From: a virus
Virus record (IMG/VR): IMGVR_UViG_3300030101_003375
Coordinates: 1-26,283 of that record
DNA: 26,283 bases
Direction: 5' to 3' (one strand)
Positions 14,074 to 20,623 of the stretch are shown here, piece by piece (the first letter of the stretch is position 1; the number at the start of each line of letters is the position of its first letter). The position numbers and the translations under genes are program-made. The notes under the pieces are model-generated. The model ran no database searches. It worked only from the letters and a program-made list of their open reading frames with translations, and was not told where the DNA came from.

Positions 14074-16064
14074 GTAAACGGACTTTCTGATTTATCGGCT
14101 AGGTTAGCGGTATTCTTAGCGATACGCTCCAGGTTATCAGAGTCTTTCTTTCCAGCCTGGGTGTCTACTTTTACAGCTCCCAGAACTGTTTGGATAGCGT
14201 CCGCTTGGATTGTTTTTGGTGCTTCTACTTCTGCTGCTTTTGCCGCTTCTGGCAAGCTGTCCAAGATTGTCTTTCTTAAACGTTCCGGGTCGATAGCTCC
14301 AGCCAAACCGCCAGAACCCAGGAGAGCTTCCGCCAGGTCTATTTCTGCTAGTCGGCTTTCGATTTCTCTAAGGTCGGACAGCTTAATTCCTTCTTCAATA
14401 CTCGCAGAAATAACACCTTCACCAACGCCAGCAGAAGTAAGAACTTTTCTAATTTCTTCCGCTGTAGCCTGGAAGTCTCCCCGTACCTTCGCCAAGTCTG
14501 GGAACATTTCGCCCAGTGTTGGTACTACCTTCTGCTCTACAGTTTCTGCTACTTCTTCCAGACCCGTCTTAATTTCTTCCGTTACTTCTTCTGCTACGTC
14601 TTTCGTTGTCTGTAATGCGTCCCGCATATCGTCGAAAGTTTTACGGACCCCGGTTTCATTAAACAAACCGCCGATAGCGTCCGCATCAGAGACAACCCCA
14701 GAAGCTAGCTCGTCCCGCAGGTGGGTTAGCATAACTACCCCGTCTTCGATATCTTTAGCTGCTTCGTCGCTAAACAGTCCAACGACCATACCAGCTACGT
14801 TAGAAAACTCCCGAAGGAAAGCTACGATAGCGGTAAGCAGTCCGCCGATAGCTACCCTCAGACCTAAGAAGACTGCGCGGAAAGTATCGCCAACGAACAT
14901 AGCACCAACGGCCAACTCTTCTAGTCCGTCTAGGAGCATTTCGAAAGCCTTAGAACCGGACAGCTCAGTAGACCCGAAACGCTCGCCAAGCTTTTTAACT
15001 TGATCCAGAAGCACACCGAGAGCTTCCGCCAGGCTATCCATAAAGCCTATAGAAGCTGGCCCGAAAGCTTCCCCGATTCCTTGCACTACAGCATCAAAAG
15101 CAGACTTAAGCTCCAGAGCTGAGCCAGTTACCCCGGACATAAGGGTATCGGCCATATCTTTAGTAGTACCGTCCGCGTTACGCATGGCTTCCGTAAGCTC
15201 TTCTGCTCTATCGGTATTGTTCGCTAAGGCGATAGCAGCCGTACCAGCTCTAGCTCCCAGGTCTTTCATAGCCCCAGTTACTGCGCGGATACCTTCGGAG
15301 TCCAGCTTTTTAAGAGTAGCTGTTACGTCCCCCCCGGACTTAATGATTTCTGGACCAAGCTTTACCAGAGCCTGTCTAAGTCCAGTACCACCCAAAGACC
15401 CCTTAAGTCCAGCGTCCGCCAGAACCCCCAGGAGAGCTGCTGTCTCTTCGATGGAAACCCCCATAGCAGAAGCTACGGGACCAACAAACTTAAACCCCTC
15501 GCCCATTTCCTGTACAGAAGTGTTAGAGCTCGAAGCTGCTTTGGCCAGAATGTCTGCGACGTTACCAGCTTCCGCTGCACTCTTACCGAAGCCGCGAAGT
15601 ACAGAAGCTGTAATATCTGCAGCGTCCGCGAGCTCTAGCTGTCCAGCTGCTGCCAGGTCCAGAACGCTTGGCATAGCTTCCATAATCTCGTTAGCAGAAA
15701 AGCCAGCCTGTCCCAAGAACCCCATACCCTGGGCCGCTTCCTGGGCCGTAAAAGCTGTAGTAGCTCCAAGCTGTTTAGCCTGGTCAGACATAGATTTAAA
15801 ATCGGAACCAGTAGCCCCAGTAACAGCTTTTACCCTAAGCATAGCGGACTCGAACTGGGCGAAGCTTCTAACAGCCAGAGCTACCCCGCCAACTACAGCA
15901 GCTACGCCAGCTCCAGCAGCTAGGAAACCGCTTTTAACAGCTCTACCTATGGGAGCTGCAGACCGCATAAAAGTACGGAGCTCCCGTCTGGCTTTCTTCA
16001 TCCCGCGAGAAAATCCAGAAGTGTTAGCACCGATAGCAATATGTAGAGCTTTTACTGTCGCCAA
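14070..16064 (-). CDS. Tail tape measure protein (TP901 family)
   Basis: About 664 aa, setting tail length and acting in DNA passage. After an N-terminal helical part with a hydrophobic Ala/Gly/Val-rich stretch (about 48-68), the TP901-type core is clear: FESAMLRVKAVTGATGSDFK, LGATTAFTAQEAAQGMGFLG, QAGFSANEIMEAMPSVLDLA, ADITASVLRGFG. Two hydrophobic segments follow near 390-430, then coiled-coil-like sequence. By the usual 0.15 nm per residue it implies a tail of roughly 100 nm. There is no ATG; TTG codons at 16070 and 16064 both fit, and the second has AAAGGG eight bases upstream. It lies behind the two-part chaperone as expected. Confidence 0.93.
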   Translation of the reverse strand: MATVKALHIAIGANTSGFSRGMKKARRELRTFMRSAAPIGRAVKSGFLAAGAGVAAVVGGVALAVRSFAQFESAMLRVKAVTGATGSDFKSMSDQAKQLGATTAFTAQEAAQGMGFLGQAGFSANEIMEAMPSVLDLAAAGQLELADAADITASVLRGFGKSAAEAGNVADILAKAASSSNTSVQEMGEGFKFVGPVASAMGVSIEETAALLGVLADAGLKGSLGGTGLRQALVKLGPEIIKSGGDVTATLKKLDSEGIRAVTGAMKDLGARAGTAAIALANNTDRAEELTEAMRNADGTTKDMADTLMSGVTGSALELKSAFDAVVQGIGEAFGPASIGFMDSLAEALGVLLDQVKKLGERFGSTELSGSKAFEMLLDGLEELAVGAMFVGDTFRAVFLGLRVAIGGLLTAIVAFLREFSNVAGMVVGLFSDEAAKDIEDGVVMLTHLRDELASGVVSDADAIGGLFNETGVRKTFDDMRDALQTTKDVAEEVTEEIKTGLEEVAETVEQKVVPTLGEMFPDLAKVRGDFQATAEEIRKVLTSAGVGEGVISASIEEGIKLSDLREIESRLAEIDLAEALLGSGGLAGAIDPERLRKTILDSLPEAAKAAEVEAPKTIQADAIQTVLGAVKVDTQAGKKDSDNLERIAKNTANLADKSESPFT

Positions 16065-16076
16065 AGCCAAGACCCT

Positions 16077-16340
16077 TTATTTTGGGCGGACCATCATTTG
16101 GAACCGTCTTTTCATTTCTTCGGCTGTCGTAGCTTTGTTGGCATCCTTGAAAAACGGTAAGAAGTCCTGGGGCTTATATTGTTTAGAACCTTTGCCCCTG
16201 TGGACGTTAGCCAGGACAGCTGTACCGATAGCCTGGTTAATGTCCTGGCGTTCTGGACCGATTGGAGAAAGCCGGTCGTAAGCTACCCAGGCTGATAGCT
16301 CCAGACTGGACATCTCGCGTCTTATCTGCCCTACGGTCAT
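16077..16340 (-). CDS. Tail assembly chaperone, T-like second part (probably made by -1 frameshift)
   Basis: An 87-codon frame from its first ATG (16340), resembling small tail assembly proteins of the lambda T/GTA type (MSSLELSAWVAYDRLSPIGP, DINQAIGTAVLANVHRG, DFLPFFKD). The frame stays open upstream of the ATG into the end of the G-like gene, and is the -1 frame relative to it. The product is therefore probably a GT-type fusion of about 220 aa rather than a separate protein. In such phages the fusion and the short form are both needed to assemble the tail around the tape measure, which is encoded next. Confidence 0.82.
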   Translation of the reverse strand: MTVGQIRREMSSLELSAWVAYDRLSPIGPERQDINQAIGTAVLANVHRGKGSKQYKPQDFLPFFKDANKATTAEEMKRRFQMMVRPK

Positions 16341-16354
16341 CCCCAGCGCAAGAG

Positions 16355-16400
16355 CTAGCCGGAATATAAACCGGCTAGTGGGTCGGGCCTTTATTCCCCC
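16355..16400 (-). promoter_or_regulatory. Probable programmed -1 frameshift site with downstream stem-loop
   Basis: On the minus strand a run of five G (16400-16396) sits two codons before the G-like stop TAA (16393-16391): GAG GGG GAA TAA. About twelve bases after the stop is a perfect 8-bp stem, CTAGCCGG (16378-16371)/CCGGCTAG (16362-16355), with an 8-base AT loop. The P-site GGG re-pairs perfectly in the -1 frame; the A-site codon GAA does not, and the spacer is longer than usual. The site is therefore non-classical. Confidence 0.7.
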
Positions 16401-16738
16401 TCTAGCTCTTCGATATCTGAGCTGGTAAACCCGTTGAGCTTGGCGGAAACGCTAAACACCTTGTCTACAGCTGCAGCAGACTTTTTAGAAAGAGCTTCGA
16501 TATCGCTATGCTTAAAAAGCTGTTCCCCGTCCTGGTCGCAAGCTGTTAAAACTACTAGGCGAGCCCGTAGGTTAGTCATATTTTTAGACTTACCACCAAG
16601 CCCAGCTACTTCGCTTTCGAACTTATCACGCTGTCCAGCTGTAAGCATTCGAACCCGGACTTCGCCGTTCCACTCTGGGACCTGGACAGTATCAAACGCC
16701 AGGTCGTCAGACCCTAAAATATCTAATCTGGTTAACAT
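16391..16738 (-). CDS. Tail assembly chaperone, G-like first part
   Basis: A 115-aa protein of the phage tail assembly chaperone family. Typical blocks are seen: VQVPEWNGEVRVRMLTAGQR near the start, NLRARLVVLTACDQDGEQLF in the middle, and EALSKKSAAAVDKVFSVSAK then LNG toward the end. It keeps the tape measure protein soluble and loads tail tube subunits. ATG at 16738 is preceded by GAGGG. It lies between the tail tube and the tape measure genes, and its last codons carry the probable frameshift site leading into the T-like frame. Confidence 0.88.
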   Translation of the reverse strand: MLTRLDILGSDDLAFDTVQVPEWNGEVRVRMLTAGQRDKFESEVAGLGGKSKNMTNLRARLVVLTACDQDGEQLFKHSDIEALSKKSAAAVDKVFSVSAKLNGFTSSDIEELEGE

Positions 16739-16759
16739 TGTTCCCTCGCTTTTTTAGAT

Positions 16760-17179
16760 TTAGCCAGAAGTATGGTCCACGCCGCCGGTGATCTTGATAG
16801 TAACGTTAGCTCGGTTAACTTCGTCGATAGCTTGGGAGAAGCTCATAGAACGAATAAACCCGGTAAACGTGTAGTTATCTCCGTCTGAGAAAGACACAGT
16901 AACCGACCGACTCGTACCGCTTTCGAAGTCGTCCCACATAGCCCCCTGACCGCTGTCGTCGTGGTCGAATTGGAGCTCCATAGAGAATTCGCCACCGTCC
17001 GCGTAACCAGCTGCAAAAGTACGGTAACGAACCGTATTACTGTCTACGGTTTGAGTCGTGGAAAGGTTGGTGGTATCAATCATGGCCCGCTCGACGTTTG
17101 GACCGTCCATACTAAGGATCTGCCCAACCGCTCCGCTGTTCCAAGTTAAAGAAGCACCTTGTCCAAGAAATGCAGCCAT
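16760..17179 (-). CDS. Major tail tube protein
   Basis: A 139-aa beta-rich protein of the phage tail tube class (lambda V/TP901-1 major tail protein-like). It opens GQGASLTWNSGAVGQILSMD, followed by VERAMIDTTNLSTTQ (the 'id.T.l.s' block of these proteins), GGEFSMELQFDHDD, and ends with NRANVTIKITGGVDHTSG. It polymerises into the tail tube. ATG at 17179 lies one base after the stop of the tail completion gene. A terminator does not follow, so expression of this abundant protein would rely on strong translation. Confidence 0.85.
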   Translation of the reverse strand: MAAFLGQGASLTWNSGAVGQILSMDGPNVERAMIDTTNLSTTQTVDSNTVRYRTFAAGYADGGEFSMELQFDHDDSGQGAMWDDFESGTSRSVTVSFSDGDNYTFTGFIRSMSFSQAIDEVNRANVTIKITGGVDHTSG

Positions 17180-17180
17180 A

Positions 17181-17639
17181 TTAGTTATCCACCGTGTTAG
17201 CTCTGTAGGTCATCAAAAAAGAAAGCATGCGCATGTATACGCCGGTTCTGCCCCCGTCCACTGGGGAGCTATAACTTGTTCGGCCATTGGTATGGGTACA
17301 TCCCAAGACCGTAACATTTGTTGTACCGCCCCCGTCTAGCGGGACAGAAACCGTCTCTCTCCGTCCGCTTAGACATTTTCGGATTTCTTCCCCCAGGTCC
17401 GAAGCTGCGCTAAAAGTTTCGGCCATAGCGAACAAATCGAAGTCTAGAGAAATAATGTTACTAGCCCCGCTAAGGGTAGACATCGGCCTAGAGCTGGACA
17501 GCTCGTAAGTTATAGCTGGTAACTGTAGCTCTTGGTCCAAAACCAACGGGGAGACTCTAGTACCTACCACCGCTGATACCTGGGCATCTACGGTAAGCAT
17601 TCTAACCAGGGCTCTTTCTGCTGGACTTAACGTACTCAT
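17181..17639 (-). CDS. Tail completion protein (DUF3168, SPP1 gp17-like)
   Basis: A 152-aa protein matching the DUF3168 pattern: an N-terminal helix with ERALVRMLTVDAQVSAVVGT, then RVSPLVLDQELQLPAITYEL, followed by a beta region and the C-terminal RTGVYMRMLSFLM. Proteins of this family cap the tail end that joins the head. It starts by ATGA overlap with the gp10-like gene and ends one base before the tail tube gene, the standard order of HK97-type phages. Confidence 0.85.
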   Translation of the reverse strand: MSTLSPAERALVRMLTVDAQVSAVVGTRVSPLVLDQELQLPAITYELSSSRPMSTLSGASNIISLDFDLFAMAETFSAASDLGEEIRKCLSGRRETVSVPLDGGGTTNVTVLGCTHTNGRTSYSSPVDGGRTGVYMRMLSFLMTYRANTVDN

Positions 17640-18226
17640 GCCGCCCGCCGTCTAGATTTGGTTCTAGCTTTTCTCTCCGCACTTCTAAGCTTGCGCATAA
17701 TCTCTTCCACAAACTTTATACGAAGACTCTTTTCGAACCTTGGTAAATGTCTTTGAGCTGTCCTAGTTAGGAAAAGCTGTCCTGGTACAGCTGGGATTTC
17801 TACCTTATACAAGCCAGAAGTAGGGTTTTGGATGATGGCTGTAAAGCTTCTGCGTCCAAACTCAATGATAGCCGCCAAGTTTCTACGGGATTTGGGGCCT
17901 GTACTTCTTCCACGAAGTCCAACACCGACCCTACCCATAAAGCCTTTTTCCAAATTTCCCTTAATCGAAAACTGGATTTGTTCCCGTGTATGGCCTTTGT
18001 CAACAGATACAAAGCTTTGGGCTGTGCTTCTCATTTCCCCAAGCTCTCTTCGGTATGTCATCCTTACCGCGCCTTCTATCGCCCTACCTTCCAACAGCTT
18101 AAAAGCTTTGTCGAGATTTGCACCACCTACCAGGTCTGTACTAAGTCCAATGTTGAGCGCAGCAGTACCGCCAAGCCCTGGGGCCGTAGGTCTAGAAGCC
18201 AAAGCAGACAAAGATTTAGCAGCCAT
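17636..18226 (-). CDS. HK97 gp10-like neck/tail component
   Basis: A 196-aa basic protein. After a variable start, the gp10-like layout appears: GANLDKAFKLLEGRAIEGAV as first helices, an Arg-rich stretch, RRNLAAIIEFGRRS in place of the usual 'a..vEfGt', then a PAVPGQLFLTRTAQ segment and C-terminal helices with many Lys/Arg. It acts at the head-tail joining region. It starts by TGATG overlap with the head closure gene and overlaps the DUF3168 gene as ATGA. It is somewhat longer than usual because of its basic C-terminal tail. Confidence 0.85.
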   Translation of the reverse strand: MAAKSLSALASRPTAPGLGGTAALNIGLSTDLVGGANLDKAFKLLEGRAIEGAVRMTYRRELGEMRSTAQSFVSVDKGHTREQIQFSIKGNLEKGFMGRVGVGLRGRSTGPKSRRNLAAIIEFGRRSFTAIIQNPTSGLYKVEIPAVPGQLFLTRTAQRHLPRFEKSLRIKFVEEIMRKLRSAERKARTKSRRRAA

Positions 18227-18543
18227 CAGACCATTTCCCTAGCTCTAATCTCTAGAGCTTGGTCTAGCTCCAGACGGTTAAGGATTTCGATTATTTCGAA
18301 GTTTCTAGACTCGTATACCAGTCTGGACGTAGTGGTAATGTTGGAGCTGTAGCGGACCAAGATTTTGTGGGTTATACGTCCCTTGGTCTGGTTCGCGTCC
18401 TGGAGCTCTGTACCCTGGAAGGGTTCAATAGCTGCCCAAACGGTTTCCGCTGTGGTATAGCTGGCCGTTCTTTCCCCAAAGCCGTTAGTAGCCATGCTTG
18501 GGTTTTGGACTTGGACCCTATGCCGTAACCGCCCGATCCGCAT
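18226..18543 (-). CDS. Head closure/head-tail joining protein (SPP1 gp16-like)
   Basis: A 105-aa protein of the head-tail joining family. MRIGRLRHRVQVQNPSMATN with GFGERTASYTTAETVWAAIE is the characteristic opening, followed by THKILVRYSSNITTTSRLVY and FEIIEILNRLELDQALEIRA, the usual 'y...i.i.rYr..it...r' and 'y.I..v.d' strands. It seals the portal and connects to the tail. Translation is coupled to the connector gene by TGATG. Confidence 0.9.
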   Translation of the reverse strand: MRIGRLRHRVQVQNPSMATNGFGERTASYTTAETVWAAIEPFQGTELQDANQTKGRITHKILVRYSSNITTTSRLVYESRNFEIIEILNRLELDQALEIRAREMV

Positions 18544-19154
18544 CAGTACGCCCTAGCTAGGTAAAACTGTTGGATCAGATTATGGACCCCTAGCGGGACT
18601 TCTCCAAACTGTCCCCCCCTGGGGTCTACAGCTTCCCGGTGTTCGTAGAAATGAGCTGTAAGCATTAGCACAGCTTGTAGAAGACCTGGAGCCACATCAG
18701 ACCCAGAAGACCCGTAACCAGCTACAGCCACCACAGAAACAGCGTTAGCTTGGTCTAGGGTACTTGGCCACTCTTGGCCGGACTTGAGAAAGATTCTCCC
18801 TGGATCTGTTGTCGTATCTACCCCATAAACGCTAGTCGGTAAGGTTTGGCTAGCTCCGTCCCCGTCCAGGTAAGAAATACTGGTTACGGACTGCAGGGGA
18901 GCCACCGGGAAATGGATAAAAGACCCATGCGGGAAGCTGTCCAGCTTCATCGTCCACGATGCGTTAACCAGCTGTCGCCGGGTCTCATTTTCTACATACT
19001 GGGTAGCCCTGGCCACCAGAGCTGCAATAACGGTATCGTCGTCGGAATTGGTAACGCGAAGCCAAGCTTTAGCGTCCGAAGTCGGGACAGCTACAGCTCC
19101 TGGAGCCGTAGTTTGTTGCAAACCGTAGCGGTGTGGGTCTAGCTCTAAAGCCAT
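18543..19154 (-). CDS. Head-tail connector (phiE125 gp8/HK97 gp6-like)
   Basis: A 203-aa protein. DAKAWLRVTNSDDDTVIAAL, ARATQYVENETRRQLVNASW, then a strand block FPHGSFIHFPVAPLQSVTSI, and C-terminal helices with LLQAVLMLTAHFYEHREAVD match the phiE125 gp8 family. It forms the adaptor ring under the portal. ATG at 19154 has GGAGAAA upstream. A longer frame to TTG at 19202 runs into the terminator stem and is rejected. Since a terminator precedes it, this gene needs read-through or its own promoter between 19155 and 19191. Confidence 0.85.
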   Translation of the reverse strand: MALELDPHRYGLQQTTAPGAVAVPTSDAKAWLRVTNSDDDTVIAALVARATQYVENETRRQLVNASWTMKLDSFPHGSFIHFPVAPLQSVTSISYLDGDGASQTLPTSVYGVDTTTDPGRIFLKSGQEWPSTLDQANAVSVVAVAGYGSSGSDVAPGLLQAVLMLTAHFYEHREAVDPRGGQFGEVPLGVHNLIQQFYLARAY

Positions 19155-19191
19155 TAAGGTTTCTCCATAAGACTTGTTCGGAACTAACAAA

Positions 19192-19214
19192 GGGGGGGGC
19201 AAAAGCCCCCCCCC
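19192..19214 (-). terminator. Terminator after the major capsid gene
   Basis: On the minus strand a G-run plus C (19213-19205 side) pairs with GCCCCCCCC (19200-19192 side) around a four-base TTTT loop, followed by TTTGTT. A 9-bp GC-only stem with a T-rich tail 27 bases after the capsid stop is a strong leftward intrinsic terminator. Confidence 0.88.
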
Positions 19215-19240
19215 AAGAGAAGTCCAAAAGCTAGAAGCTT

Positions 19241-20437
19241 TTAGGATGATGCCAGGGTAATTACCTTACAAGCTGCAGTATTCAAGAGCTCGCCGTCGTT
19301 AAACGCGATACCCCGGACACCGACCTGGCCGTTAGCTGCGAAGAGCTCGTCCAGACGGGTAAACTCGAAACCGCCGAAGTCCACAATCTGATAATAACTG
19401 GTATCACCAAAGAGAATAGGCTTCTTGGTAGCAGCCATATCGTCAACTTTAGCGGACTCGTAGACAGGATGGCCCAGAAGAGTATCTGGAGAGCCACCAA
19501 GACCAGGGGTCCAAAGATAAGAGTTAGTACCGCTGCTGTGCTTCAACTTGCGAATAGCCTGGGCCGCTTCGGTGGAAATGATCCAGTTAGCAGAAGGAGC
19601 CGTACGGTATTGGACAGCGACAGAGTAATAAAGGTCGATAAGCTCGTCAGACGTAACAGCGTTGGTAGCTGCTGCAGTGATGGAGCTAGTCGCATTGTCA
19701 AAAATGCCCCGTGGAGCATTTGAGTTATTACCAGTAAGGAAAGCTGCCAGCTCAGCTTCTGCGAAGCTACGCCCGAAGCTGTTAGAAATGTAGTTTTCCA
19801 AAACTTGTGGGCTAAACGGAGAACCAGCGTAACCCAGGAGCTCTTCGGAAACTTTCATAATCCGACCAAGCCGGACGGGGTTAAAAGTAACTTGGCCAAA
19901 GGCATGGTCCGATTCGGAAATGCTAGCACCTTCTGCGCCGTAAGCTGCAGCTCCAATATCGGTCTCGGTAGCGAAAGCCGTTTTCTGGTCAACGCTAATA
20001 ACGGTCCCGATTTGTCGCATAAAGTTTTGCTCTTCCCGAAGCTGGGAGATAGCAGCCGCGACTTGGGTAGTAGCAAGGTTACCACCAGCAGTACCAGTGC
20101 CAATAGACAAAGCTCGAACTTCGGCTTCGTTCAACCGTTCGCCACGCAAGTTTTTATGCCAAGCGTCCCGATACTCGACAGAATCCACGGTAACGTCGCG
20201 GGCTTCTACTTCAGCGTCGATAGTAACGTTAGCCAGCTCAGCTTCCCGCTTCGCGGTTCGCTCTTCTCGGCTAATGGAATCTTCCAGGCTTCGAAGCTCC
20301 GATTCGATGTTTTCGAATTTTTCGGTAGCTTCTGCTGTAAGGTTAGATTGTCCGTCAGCTTCCGCCGCGTCCAGGATTGACCGCTGTTCGTTGATAAGCG
20401 CGGCCCGTTTTTCTTTCATGTCGTGAACTTTACGCAT
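19241..20437 (-). CDS. Major capsid protein (HK97 fold)
   Basis: A 398-aa HK97-type capsid protein. Residues about 1-75 form the charged coiled-coil delta domain (MKEKRAALINEQRSILDAAE, FENIESELRSLEDSISREER) that acts as scaffold and is removed by the protease. Cleavage probably falls around residues 105-112, before SIGTGTAGGNLATTQ. The mature part shows FMRQIGTVISVDQ, FNPVRLGRIMKVSEELLGYA, SFGRSFAEAELAAFLTGN, a GIFDNATSS loop, ANWIISTEAAQAIRKLK, LLGHPVYESAKVDDM and ILFGDTSYYQIVDFGG, all typical. ATG at 20437 has AAGGGGA well spaced. It stands alone between candidate terminators, which favours high separate expression. Confidence 0.96.
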   Translation of the reverse strand: MRKVHDMKEKRAALINEQRSILDAAEADGQSNLTAEATEKFENIESELRSLEDSISREERTAKREAELANVTIDAEVEARDVTVDSVEYRDAWHKNLRGERLNEAEVRALSIGTGTAGGNLATTQVAAAISQLREEQNFMRQIGTVISVDQKTAFATETDIGAAAYGAEGASISESDHAFGQVTFNPVRLGRIMKVSEELLGYAGSPFSPQVLENYISNSFGRSFAEAELAAFLTGNNSNAPRGIFDNATSSITAAATNAVTSDELIDLYYSVAVQYRTAPSANWIISTEAAQAIRKLKHSSGTNSYLWTPGLGGSPDTLLGHPVYESAKVDDMAATKKPILFGDTSYYQIVDFGGFEFTRLDELFAANGQVGVRGIAFNDGELLNTAACKVITLASS

Positions 20438-20623
20438 GATTTTTTCCCCTTATGGGTTTGGGTGTAATACAAAAAAAAGCAGCGCGCACCAGGTCGAAAG
20501 CCTGGAACACCTGTAGCGGGAAGAGCTGGACCAGCTGGCCACCGCGTCAGCAGACGCACTCTTTCCAACAAAACCCAAGGGAGAGTTTCCCCAAACCCTT
20601 GGGCCGGATGGAGTCTTGTTCGG
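20438..20623 (-). promoter_or_regulatory. Capsid leader region
   Basis: This 186-bp gap holds no gene. Reading leftward it contains a terminator-like hairpin (20603-20574), a stem GCGTC (20544-20548)/GACGC (20553-20557), the palindrome CCAGCTGG (20531-20538), and a stem CCAGG (20489-20493)/CCTGG (20501-20505) before a T-run and the capsid ribosome binding site. A capsid promoter or a stabilising 5' leader is expected here, but no clear -35/-10 pair was found. Confidence 0.5.
20574..20603 (-). terminator. Terminator between protease and capsid genes
   Basis: An 8-bp perfect stem CCCAAGGG (20574-20581)/CCCTTGGG (20596-20603) with a 14-base loop is followed on the minus strand by TTTTGTT. It lies 20 bases after the protease stop. 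The loop is long and the T-run short, so termination may be partial. Confidence 0.65.

Noticed and set aside
14161-15003. Plus-strand frame of 280 codons
   Set aside because: Also antisense to the tape measure gene with Ser/Thr/Ala-rich, shadow-like composition.
15184-16281. Long plus-strand frame (365 codons) opposite the tape measure gene
   Set aside because: It is antisense to a clear TP901 tape measure protein, is dominated by Ala/Ser/Pro, and has no ribosome binding site or family pattern.
16425-16435. GGGTTTA as an alternative slippery sequence in the chaperone gene
   Set aside because: It is in the wrong register: the reading frame splits it as GGG TTT A rather than G GGT TTA, so tandem -1 slippage is not favoured.
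19155-19202. TTG-started extension of the connector gene
   Set aside because: It begins inside the terminator stem after the capsid gene; the ATG at 19154 has a proper RBS.
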